Source of the DNA: Paludibaculum fermentans
Lineage (GTDB): Bacteria > Acidobacteriota > Terriglobia > Bryobacterales > Bryobacteraceae
Assembly: GCF_015277775.1 (NCBI RefSeq)
Contig: NZ_CP063849.1
Location: 2,418,001 to 2,482,000, forward strand
Reading direction: 5' to 3'
Length of the DNA stretch: 64,000 nucleotides
In this document: positions 51,269-59,215 of the stretch, one piece after another
How the letters are laid out: each line of letters starts with the position of its first letter
Position numbering within the stretch: the first letter of the stretch is position 1
The notes under the pieces: generated by a model
Seen by the model: the letters and a program-made list of their open reading frames with translations, nothing else
The model's database searches: none
Told to the model about the DNA's origin: nothing
Made by a program: the position numbers and the translations under genes

Positions 51269-53416
51269 ATGAAGTTCGTTTCCATCTGGTGTGCGGCGCC
51301 TGTGCTGTTTGCGGCTCTCGCCGGATCAGCGGCTGCCCAACCCGTGACTGTCCGGATAGATGCCACGCGCCCGGGGTCGCCCATCAGCAGGCTGGTGTTT
51401 GGCGGCTTCATGGAGCCCGCCACGACCCAGGTGTGGGCTGAGATGCTCGCCGACCGGAAGTTTTTCTACGAGGTCAACTCGAAACCGGAGCCCGCCGCTC
51501 CGGCTGGAGGGTTCGGCCGGCGTGGGCCGCGCCGGCGATGGCTGCCTGTCGGCGGGGATCAGTTCGTGGTGATGGACAGCAAGAGCCCCTACGTGGGGGA
51601 GTGGAGTCCGCTGATCCAGGTGGAGGCGGGAACACCGCGCGGCATCAGCCAGCCGGGGATTGCGCTCCGCGCCGGCCGGGCCTATGTGGGCCGAGTTGTA
51701 TTGAGCGGCAGTCCGGGGATCAAAGTGGACGTGAGCCTGATCTGGGGACCGAATCCGGAGGACCGGCAGACGGTGAGCCTCGCAAAGCTGACAGGGGGCT
51801 ATGCGAAGTACCCACTGAAGTTCACGGCTAAGGCTGACGCCACGCAGGGCCGTTTTGAGATCACGGGGAGCGGCGGCGGGTCGTTCCACATCGGGGCCGC
51901 GTCCTTGATGCCGGCTGATAATATCTCGGGGTTCAAAGCAGCCAGTGTGCGCCTGTTGAAGGAACAGGGGATCGAGATTGCCCGGTGGCCCGGCGGAAAC
52001 TTTGTTTCGGCCTACGACTGGCGCGACGGGCTCGGCGACGCGGACAAGAGGCCGCCGCGGCGAGAATTGGCGTGGAACGGGATGGAAACGAACGACATGG
52101 GGCTCGACGACTTCATGACGTTCTGCCGTCTGCTGATGGCGGAACCTTACATTGCGGTGAATACGGGATTGGGCGACGATCACTCGGCCGCTGAAGAGGT
52201 CGAGTACGTGAACGGTCCGGCGACCAGCCCGATGGGCAAGCTGCGCGTGGCCAACGGGCATGCGACTCCCTATGGCGTGAAGATCTGGGGGATCGGCAAC
52301 GAAATGTACGGTCCGTGGCAATGGGGCCACATGGATGTGACGCAGTACCCGGACAAGCACAATCTGTTCGTCAAGGCGATGCGGAAGGTCGACCCGACGA
52401 TCAAAGTGATCGCTTCGAGCGCGACTCCGGAAGAGTTGTCCTGGACGTATATTGAAAACCGCCAGTTGGGCACTTTCCCGGAACGGGAGGCGGTGAACGA
52501 CAAGGTGCCGTTCGCTTTCGGCACGAAGTACGACTGGACAGGGGCCCTGCTGGCGCATTCAGCGGAGTACATCGACTACCTCGGCGAGCATTTCTACGGC
52601 TACCCTCACCTGGCAATCGATGGCCCCGGGCAGCAGTTTGTCGAGGCGAACGACTCCACAGCGGATCGGGTGCGGCGCATGCCGAACAAGGTCCAGATGA
52701 AGTTCGAGGCGTGGGAAGAGTACCTGAAGCGGATGCCGTCGCTGAAGGGGAAGGACATCCGGTTCGCCTTCGACGAATGGGCGCCTAGGAACAGGCCGGT
52801 GAGTGCGTCGAGCACGGCTCCGGCCAGCAGCCTGATGTTGAATCCGATGACGAATGCGCTGGTGTATCACGAATTCTTCCGGCACTCGGACATGGTTGCC
52901 TTGGGCGTGGCCACGGGCGGGATGGGTACGCTGGCCCTGGATCCTTTCGGCGAGGCCATCGGCTTGCGGATGGAGGGACTGGTGATGAAGGTGCTGCACG
53001 ACCGGTTTGCCGGCGCGCTGCCTGTCGCCGTCAGTGGGGATTCCCCGCAACGCACCATCAAGGGCACGGTATGGGTGGACCTGCCGGAACGTCCTTCGGG
53101 CAGCTCCACGTATCCTTTAGATGTGGTTGCGGCGCTGAGCGCCGATCGCAGGAAACTCGCAATCTCCGTTGTGAATCCGACGGAAACGACTCAGGAGTGT
53201 GACTTGAACCTCGCCGGAGTCAGGACGGGAGGATCTGTGAAACTCTGGCAGTTGACTGCGCCTCCAGGGAGTGCGCCGGCGCCCAGCGTTCCCGGACGCG
53301 GAGGGTTCAGCGGGCCTCCAGCGACGATGGCGGAGAGTTCGTTAGCTGAAGCACCACGCAAGCTGACGCTTGCACCCGCGAGCATCACCGTCTACGAGTT
53401 CGAACTGAGTCAGTAG
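51269..53416 (+). CDS. Secreted alpha-L-arabinofuranosidase, GH51
   Basis: 715 residues from the ATG at 51269 (GGAG 7 nt upstream). Signal peptide FVSIWCAAPVLFAALAGSAAA. Family blocks: ISRLVFGGFMEPATTQVW, then a carbohydrate-binding-like insert, RWPGGNFVSAYDWRDGLG, acid/base Glu in WGIGNEMYG (~345) and nucleophile Glu in FAFDEW (~503). The C-terminal beta-sandwich ends ITVYEFEL. It removes alpha-L-arabinofuranose side chains from arabinoxylan or arabinan. Two Gly/Arg/Pro-rich insertions interrupt it (GGFGRRGPRRR near residue 85 and PSVPGRGGFSGPP near the C-terminus). Last gene of the operon, followed by a strong hairpin. Confidence 0.94.
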   Translation: MKFVSIWCAAPVLFAALAGSAAAQPVTVRIDATRPGSPISRLVFGGFMEPATTQVWAEMLADRKFFYEVNSKPEPAAPAGGFGRRGPRRRWLPVGGDQFVVMDSKSPYVGEWSPLIQVEAGTPRGISQPGIALRAGRAYVGRVVLSGSPGIKVDVSLIWGPNPEDRQTVSLAKLTGGYAKYPLKFTAKADATQGRFEITGSGGGSFHIGAASLMPADNISGFKAASVRLLKEQGIEIARWPGGNFVSAYDWRDGLGDADKRPPRRELAWNGMETNDMGLDDFMTFCRLLMAEPYIAVNTGLGDDHSAAEEVEYVNGPATSPMGKLRVANGHATPYGVKIWGIGNEMYGPWQWGHMDVTQYPDKHNLFVKAMRKVDPTIKVIASSATPEELSWTYIENRQLGTFPEREAVNDKVPFAFGTKYDWTGALLAHSAEYIDYLGEHFYGYPHLAIDGPGQQFVEANDSTADRVRRMPNKVQMKFEAWEEYLKRMPSLKGKDIRFAFDEWAPRNRPVSASSTAPASSLMLNPMTNALVYHEFFRHSDMVALGVATGGMGTLALDPFGEAIGLRMEGLVMKVLHDRFAGALPVAVSGDSPQRTIKGTVWVDLPERPSGSSTYPLDVVAALSADRRKLAISVVNPTETTQECDLNLAGVRTGGSVKLWQLTAPPGSAPAPSVPGRGGFSGPPATMAESSLAEAPRKLTLAPASITVYEFELSQ

Positions 53417-53476
53417 CAGGCGCCCAGACGCGGAGACCGCCGCGGGCACGGCGAAACGCCAGAGAACCGGATGAGC

Positions 53477-53518
53477 CACGGCTCCGTTCAACTCAGCAAG
53501 TGAGTGAACGGAGCCGTG
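53477..53518. terminator. Bidirectional terminator between GH51 and the convergent TonB receptor
   Basis: CACGGCTCCGTTC-A-ACTCA (53477-53495) pairs with TGAGTGAACGGAGCCGTG (53501-53518): 18 bp with a single bulged A and a 5-nt loop. It lies 60 bp after the GH51 stop and 16 bp from the receptor stop on the other strand, so it can end both transcripts. Confidence 0.85.
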
Positions 53519-53534
53519 ATTTGTTGAGAGTCCC

Positions 53535-56500
53535 TCAGAAGTAGAACTTCGCGCCGAGTTGGATCACCCGGGTGGTTTGGCCTTGCAGGCCGGAACCAAC
53601 CTTGCCGAAGTTGACGGAGCGGATGCCGCGGTCGACTGAACCGGGCTGGATGTTGTAGTGGTTGAAGAGGTTGTAGAACTCCGTGCGGAGTTCGGCGCGG
53701 CGCGTTTCCCCGATGCGGAACTGCTTGTTCACCGAGAAATCCACGTTGATGAGGCCGGGCAGGCGGATGGCCCCGGTGCGGGCGGAGTTGCCGTAGCTGC
53801 CGAAGGCGGGTTCAGCGAAGGCCGCCGTGTTGAACCAGCGCTGGTAGCTGCGCTCGCCCGAGTCCAGGTTCGCCTTCTGGCCGGCGACCATGTCAGGACG
53901 GGAGCCGACGCCGGTGCCGGTGGTGTCGACGCCGAAGGAGACCTCGGCCGGGAAGCCGCTCTGGCCCACGATGATGGAGGACGCCTGCCAGCCGCCCAGC
54001 AGGGAGCGCATCACGGAAGGGGCGCCCGTGAAGAAGGGGATGTCGTACACAACCGACTGTACGAAGCGCTGGGTGACATCGAAACCGCAGAGCGAGTGTT
54101 CGCCACGCATGTCGTAGATGTTCTGGAGGGTGCCGATGAAGGAGCCGCCGCCGATGTCGGCGCCGATGTCGCTGGGGCCGGAGAGGCACTTGGACCAGGT
54201 GTAAGAGGTGAGCAGGTTGAGGCCGCGGCTCATGCGGCGGTCGGCGCGCACCTGGAGGGAATGGTAGTTGGAGTTGCCGATCGACTTGTCGCCCTGGATG
54301 GAGCGCTGGAAGGCCTGATTGGGGCGCCGGGCGTTGATGGAGGCGAGGCCGGGCGTGCGGGGATCCACCAGCACATCAGGCCGGTTCATCGACGGCAAGG
54401 TCACGCTGAGGCGCGTGCTCTTGGAGGCGACATAGCCGGTGTCCAGGACGAAGCCGCCGATGATCTTCTTCTGGAGGGTGAGGTTCCACTGCTGGATGTA
54501 GGCGTCGCGATAGTTGGGATCGTTGGACGGAACGGCATTCAGCTGGGGCGTGGGCGAGAGCGCGCTGGCGAACGGGTCGTTGAAGAAGACCGTCGGCTTG
54601 CCGGCCGGGGCTCCGTCGACCTGATAGCTACCCTTGGCCTGGGAGGATTCGGTCATGCCGAAGGGGGCGTTGGGGTGCACGTGATTGTAGTAGATGCCAT
54701 AGCCGGCGCGGACGACGAAGTCCTTGACATAGGAGGGGCGCCAGGCGAGGCCTACGCGCGGGGCGAAGTTGTTCTTGTCGCCGCTGACCATGCGCGGGTA
54801 GCTGGCGGTGGCGGGCGTTACGAGTTTGGTGACGTAAACGCCGTTCTGCTCGATGTTGGCCATGCGGCCCTGGGAGTCGAAGAGGGGCTGGAGGTAGTCG
54901 TAGCGCAGGCCGAGGTTGACGGTGAGGTTGGGGGTGACCTTCCAGTCGTCCTGGACGAAGTAGCTCTGCCAGAGACCCTTCAGGTCGGTATTGGTGTGAT
55001 CCGGATTGATTTCGGCGTACTTGACGTAGCCGAGCATGAAGTCGGCCAGGGAGGACCCGGTGTAGCTGCCGTCGAAGCGGAAGGTGCCGCGGGCGTTGCG
55101 GGCCTGCTCAAAGGTGAAGCCACGGCGGACGAAGTCGGCGCCGATCTTGATGAAGTGCTTGCCACGCTGCATGGAGACGATGTCGTTGAAGTTGTAGACA
55201 GCGTTGGCGCGGACGCGGGGCCCGATCTGGCGCTGGAGGTCGAAGACGCTATAGCCGCCGTCCAGGCCGTTGGCGATGGAGATGCTGGGCGGGCCGAAGT
55301 CGATGGGGAGGCGGGAGACGAGCGGGAGCTTCATGGCACCGGCGATATCGAAGGCCGGATTGTTGGTGGTGCCGAAGATCTCGTTCTCGGTCATGTCGTT
55401 CCAACCGAAGCGGGCTTCGTTGACGATGGAGGGGCTGAACATCCGCGTCCAAGTGCCGGCGAGGTTCTGGGTCTGGGCGTCGTTGTCGCGGACGTCATTG
55501 CCCCAGTAAGGAGTGCCCTTCTCCTTGGTGGAGTTCCGGACATAGCGGAAGGCCAGGGCGTCCTTCGAGGTGAGGTTATGGTCCAGGCGGTAGGTGTAGT
55601 TATCCTGGGTGGCAACGGCGCTCTGAGGGGTGTTGATGAAGTTCTGGGTGCCGACGGCGGTGTTGGCTTCGGGAGTGAACTTGAGGAACTCGACGGCCTG
55701 GGGGCTCAGCAACGACTTGGGAATCTGGTTGTTGACGATGCCGGCGGCCATGGGATCCTTCAGCGTCAGCGGCTGTCCGGTGCGGGCGTCGCGGAGGGCG
55801 CTGAAATCGCCATTCCGCATGGCAGTGGGCGGCACCAGGCGGTAGGAGGCGGTGGCGCCGGAAGCAAGGCGGCCACTTTCCCAGTTAAAGAAGAAGAAGG
55901 TCCTGTTTTTACCGTTGTAAATCTTGGGCAGCTCAACAGGACCACCGATGTTGGCTCCGAACTGATTGCGGTTGAGGCGGGGATTGGCGACAGAGGTCTT
56001 GGCGATGGCGTCGTAGGTCTGGGTGAGGGCATCGTTGCGGTTGAACTCCCAGAGAGTCCCTCGGAACTGATTGCCGCCCCGGCGCGTGAGGATGGAGACC
56101 TGGCCACCCGGGGAGCCGCCGTATTCCGCAGAGAACGTGGAGGTTTCGACACGGAACTCGGCGAGGGAGTCGACGGAGAGCGCGAAGGGGTAAGTGTAGG
56201 CGTCGTAGTCCATGAACTCGACGCCGTCCAGATAGAAGCGGTTGTTCGTATCACGGGCGCCGTTGGCCGACATGCCGGTACCGCCGAAGGCGGAGGAAGT
56301 TTCACCGATGGAGCCGCGGCCGCGCCGGACGGAGATGGAGCCAGGCGTGCCCGGATTCACGCCGGGGATCAACTGGGCGAGTTGGATGAAGTTGCGGCCG
56401 TTGAGCGGCAGGTCGACGATCTTCTCGGCATTGATTACCGCGCCGACAGAGGTGGATTCAGTTTGAAGCGCCGCGATGTTACCGGAGACGTTAAGGGTCT

Positions 56501-56837
56501 GGGTGACGTCGCCGATCTCGAGGCCGAGATCGAGGCGGGCGGTCTGGCCAACCTGCAGAACAAAGGAGTCGATCTGGAAGGTTCGGAAGCCCTTCGCAGT
56601 GGCCGTCAGGGAGTAAGAGGCGGCGGGCAGGAAGGGCAAGGAGAAGGCGCCGCTGGCTTCCGTGGTGGTTTCGCGAGCGACATTAGTCTGGAGATTGGTG
56701 ACCTTGACCAGGACACCTGGAAGTCCCGCGCCACTCGGATCGGTGGCAATGCCAGTAACCGTACCTGTGATCTGTTGGGCGGAGAGGAGAGTGGAGAACA
56801 GTAACGCAAGCGAGACGAGTCTTGACGTCAGCATCAT
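53535..56837 (-). CDS. TonB-dependent receptor, Oar-like
   Basis: 1,100 residues. Signal peptide MLTSRLVSLALLFSTLLSAQ. N-terminal carboxypeptidase-regulatory-like domain (ITGTVTGIATDPSGAGLPGV, FSLPFLPAASYSLTATAKGF). The plug has IVDLPLNGRNFIQLAQLIPG and the NNRFYLDGVEF block. The C-terminus is QLGAKFYF. The codon usage is strongly C-ending, as in the first receptor, which may mean high expression. It is divergent from a membrane-anchored wHTH regulator at 56976, with tandem repeats between them, and converges on the GH51 operon. The ligand is unknown; arabinose-containing oligosaccharides are a guess from the neighbourhood. Confidence 0.94.
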   Translation of the reverse strand: MMLTSRLVSLALLFSTLLSAQQITGTVTGIATDPSGAGLPGVLVKVTNLQTNVARETTTEASGAFSLPFLPAASYSLTATAKGFRTFQIDSFVLQVGQTARLDLGLEIGDVTQTLNVSGNIAALQTESTSVGAVINAEKIVDLPLNGRNFIQLAQLIPGVNPGTPGSISVRRGRGSIGETSSAFGGTGMSANGARDTNNRFYLDGVEFMDYDAYTYPFALSVDSLAEFRVETSTFSAEYGGSPGGQVSILTRRGGNQFRGTLWEFNRNDALTQTYDAIAKTSVANPRLNRNQFGANIGGPVELPKIYNGKNRTFFFFNWESGRLASGATASYRLVPPTAMRNGDFSALRDARTGQPLTLKDPMAAGIVNNQIPKSLLSPQAVEFLKFTPEANTAVGTQNFINTPQSAVATQDNYTYRLDHNLTSKDALAFRYVRNSTKEKGTPYWGNDVRDNDAQTQNLAGTWTRMFSPSIVNEARFGWNDMTENEIFGTTNNPAFDIAGAMKLPLVSRLPIDFGPPSISIANGLDGGYSVFDLQRQIGPRVRANAVYNFNDIVSMQRGKHFIKIGADFVRRGFTFEQARNARGTFRFDGSYTGSSLADFMLGYVKYAEINPDHTNTDLKGLWQSYFVQDDWKVTPNLTVNLGLRYDYLQPLFDSQGRMANIEQNGVYVTKLVTPATASYPRMVSGDKNNFAPRVGLAWRPSYVKDFVVRAGYGIYYNHVHPNAPFGMTESSQAKGSYQVDGAPAGKPTVFFNDPFASALSPTPQLNAVPSNDPNYRDAYIQQWNLTLQKKIIGGFVLDTGYVASKSTRLSVTLPSMNRPDVLVDPRTPGLASINARRPNQAFQRSIQGDKSIGNSNYHSLQVRADRRMSRGLNLLTSYTWSKCLSGPSDIGADIGGGSFIGTLQNIYDMRGEHSLCGFDVTQRFVQSVVYDIPFFTGAPSVMRSLLGGWQASSIIVGQSGFPAEVSFGVDTTGTGVGSRPDMVAGQKANLDSGERSYQRWFNTAAFAEPAFGSYGNSARTGAIRLPGLINVDFSVNKQFRIGETRRAELRTEFYNLFNHYNIQPGSVDRGIRSVNFGKVGSGLQGQTTRVIQLGAKFYF

Positions 56838-56907
56838 GGTGAGCCCCTTGTTCAGTAATCTTGACTCCAGGTATCATGGCCAGCCGGAACGCCGAGGAAC
56901 AAGTGAA

Positions 56908-56928
56908 TTCTCGCGAATTCTCCGCGAA
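56908..56928. promoter_or_regulatory. Tandem direct repeats, candidate wHTH binding site
   Basis: TTCTCGCGAA (56908-56917) is followed directly by TTCTCCGCGAA (56918-56928); a third weaker copy TTTCTGCAA starts at 56932. The ~10-11-bp period is what OmpR-type winged-helix proteins recognise, one monomer per helical turn. The site lies between the receptor and the regulator that it could serve. Confidence 0.55.
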
Positions 56929-56975
56929 GAGTTTCTGCAACTCATTCATATCCTTGAGGTGTTACTATTCCTCAT

Positions 56976-58265
56976 ATGCTGAGGGATGCACCATTCCGCG
57001 AGAAGTCCAGGTTCGCCTTGCCGGCGGAAATGGATGACCGCTGGGCGGTAGTGGAACGGGTGTGTAACTCGGCCCCCCTGCAGAGGTCAGCAAAGTTACG
57101 GGACCTGCTGATCTATCTGTGCCACCGCTGCTGGGTGGATGGAGTATTGGAGATCAGGGACCACGACATCGGCGTGGACGTATTCCAACGGACGGCGGAC
57201 TACGACTCGGCGCAGGACACCCTGGTTCGCGTCCAGGCATCGCAGTTGAGGAAGCGGCTGGAACGTTACTTCAGCGACGAAGGCAGGGACGAACCCATGG
57301 TGCTGGAGATCGCCAAGGGGACTTACGAACCTATATTGCGGGAGCGGGCGGGCGCGGCCGTCTCGCCAGTCTCGGAATCCTCGACCACCGCCGAGGCGGC
57401 GCGCCCCCAGTGGACCGTCCGGCTGCTGGCCATGGCGTGCCTGATCCTCACCTGCCTGTGCGGGTGGCTGGCCATGCGCCACCCGGAGCCGGCCATCGAG
57501 GGGAACGTATTGCGGCGCTTCTGGACGGCATTTTCGCCTCCAGGGCAGGAGACCACTGTGGTCATCGCGGATTCCACATTCTCAGCCGTGCAGGACATCG
57601 TTCACCGGCCCATCCTGGTGAGCGAGTACATCAGCCGCGGCTATCGCGCGGAATTGGACCGGCCGGACTACACTGCCGAGAAAAAAGATATCCTGCGCTA
57701 TTTGATGGAGAGGCGGTACACCTCCCTGGCCGACGTGATGTTGATGAAACGGCTGTGGGCCGCCGGCGTCCTTAATCCCGCGCATACGTCCGTACTCTAT
57801 TCCCGCGACCTGAACCTGCGGAGTTTTCAGAAGGGCAACCACATCCTCGTGGGTTCCAGGAGGGCCGTGCCCTGGGTGGACCTGTTCGACGAATCGCTGG
57901 ACTTCCACTTCGTCTACGACGAAAAGACCCGAAGTGTCAGAGTGGAGAACCGCCGGCCCGGAGCGGGCGAGCCGGCATCCTTCGCCCTGCCGGGATCCGG
58001 GAAGGGGCTAGAAGAGCGATTCTCCGTGGTGGCCTTCCTGCCGAACGCCAGCAAGACCGGTAATGTGCTGATTCTCTCGGGCCAGGAGATGTCGGGCACT
58101 GAAGCGGCGGCAAACCTGGTGACCACCGACCGCCTGTTCCAGGAGGTACTGGCGAAGCTGCCGGAAAGGTCCGGCGAACTTCCGCATTTTGAGGCGCTCC
58201 TGCGGGTGAAGCAGGTGGAGTACACGCTGCAGAGCTTCGAGATCCTCGCCGTACACGCACACTAA
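56976..58265 (+). CDS. Membrane-anchored wHTH one-component regulator
   Basis: 429 residues. N-terminal winged helix of the same family as the malectin regulators: RSAKLRDLLIYLCHRCWVDG, IRDHDIGVDVFQR, LVRVQASQLRKRLERYF and VLEIAKGTYEPIL. One transmembrane helix at ~148-166 (VRLLAMACLILTCLCGWLA). The ~260-residue outer part has no malectin domain and shows VVIADSTFSAVQDIV and VAFLPNASKTGNVLILSG, of unknown fold. It probably senses an extracytoplasmic signal and acts directly on the promoter region it shares with the divergent TonB receptor. No strong ribosome-binding site is seen before the ATG. Confidence 0.82.
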   Translation: MLRDAPFREKSRFALPAEMDDRWAVVERVCNSAPLQRSAKLRDLLIYLCHRCWVDGVLEIRDHDIGVDVFQRTADYDSAQDTLVRVQASQLRKRLERYFSDEGRDEPMVLEIAKGTYEPILRERAGAAVSPVSESSTTAEAARPQWTVRLLAMACLILTCLCGWLAMRHPEPAIEGNVLRRFWTAFSPPGQETTVVIADSTFSAVQDIVHRPILVSEYISRGYRAELDRPDYTAEKKDILRYLMERRYTSLADVMLMKRLWAAGVLNPAHTSVLYSRDLNLRSFQKGNHILVGSRRAVPWVDLFDESLDFHFVYDEKTRSVRVENRRPGAGEPASFALPGSGKGLEERFSVVAFLPNASKTGNVLILSGQEMSGTEAAANLVTTDRLFQEVLAKLPERSGELPHFEALLRVKQVEYTLQSFEILAVHAH

Positions 58266-58350
58266 CCCGGTGGGCTTGGCGGCAGAGTGGCTGGTCCGCA
58301 CGCCGGCCTCCGCCAGCAGCGATGATGCCGCGTCCTCATCCCTGAAGTGA

Positions 58351-59205
58351 TCACCGTTTCTGCCGCTGCCATTCGTGGAGGAAGGACTGCTCTCGCTCCG
58401 TTACGTATTTCGAGTAACCGGCGGGGTCGATGAAGACCTTGACACCCTGGGCCGGCAGACGGGCGAACTTGCCTTCGAGGCCGTAGTAGTCCCCGTGAGC
58501 ACCCAGGAAGATGTCGCAATGCAGGGCTTTCAGAGTCGCGAAGGTCCGCTGGAAGTCCTGGGCGATCCCGGGATACAGAGAGTTCCTGACGAGTTGGAAG
58601 CCGGCGTTCACGTTGACGCTTCCGACGATGACTGCGTCATAGGTCCTGCCGGCTTCGGTCACCTGCATGGTCCAGGTGGTGCAGCCCTTGGTGTGGCCTG
58701 GCGTGAGATGGGCAGTGAGGACGGTTCCGCCAAGTTTCACCTGGTCTCCGTCCTGGAGGGCGCGGTCGACTTTGGCCGGGGGATAGAAAGATCGCGGCGA
58801 GTTCCGGTAGAAGAAGTCGGATCTGCCACCATCTTCGGTTACGGCGACGTCAGGCTCCATGACTTCGTACCGGGCGCCGGTGCGCTGCTTCACCAGCGCG
58901 CTGCCCGCGTTGTGGTCCCAGTGGGCGTGGCTGATCAGGAGGATCCTGACGTCGGCGAACCGGAAGCCGAGCTGCGTGATGCTCGACTCGATCAGGGGCA
59001 CGGAGCTTTCCAATCCGCTGTTGATGAGGATGTGCCCTTCCGGCGTGGTGATCAGGTAGGAGGCGAGCCCCCGCGTGCCGACGTAGTAGAGATTGCCGGC
59101 AATGCGATGAGGTGGAAAGGGCTCGCTCCAGCTTTTGGCGTTCTGTGCCGCCGCTCCCGCCGCGAAGACCGCGGCGAGAAGGCATCGGATCGCGATGTTG
59201 AGCAT
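58351..59205 (-). CDS. Subclass B3 metallo-beta-lactamase
   Basis: 284 residues with a signal peptide (IAIRCLLAAVFAAGAAAQ). It carries the complete B3 zinc site: SHAHWDH (His93, His95, Asp97, His98), GHTKGCTTW (His171) and GAHGDYYG (His237). The start of the mature part, WSEPFPPHRIAGNLYYVGT, and the GLASYLITTPEGHIL block are also typical of B3 enzymes such as those of environmental bacteria. It should hydrolyse beta-lactams in the periplasm, although some family members are lactonases. It ends convergently with the wHTH regulator and sits 10 bp after the next TonB receptor on the same strand, so it may be co-transcribed with it. Confidence 0.9.
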   Translation of the reverse strand: MLNIAIRCLLAAVFAAGAAAQNAKSWSEPFPPHRIAGNLYYVGTRGLASYLITTPEGHILINSGLESSVPLIESSITQLGFRFADVRILLISHAHWDHNAGSALVKQRTGARYEVMEPDVAVTEDGGRSDFFYRNSPRSFYPPAKVDRALQDGDQVKLGGTVLTAHLTPGHTKGCTTWTMQVTEAGRTYDAVIVGSVNVNAGFQLVRNSLYPGIAQDFQRTFATLKALHCDIFLGAHGDYYGLEGKFARLPAQGVKVFIDPAGYSKYVTEREQSFLHEWQRQKR

Positions 59206-59215
59206 CTGGTGTTCA

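Noticed and set aside
53658-56804. 1,048-residue open frame on the plus strand
   Set aside because: It is the antisense of the TonB receptor, kept open by C-ending codons, and has the Gly/Ala/Val/Glu-rich composition of a mirror frame with no domain.
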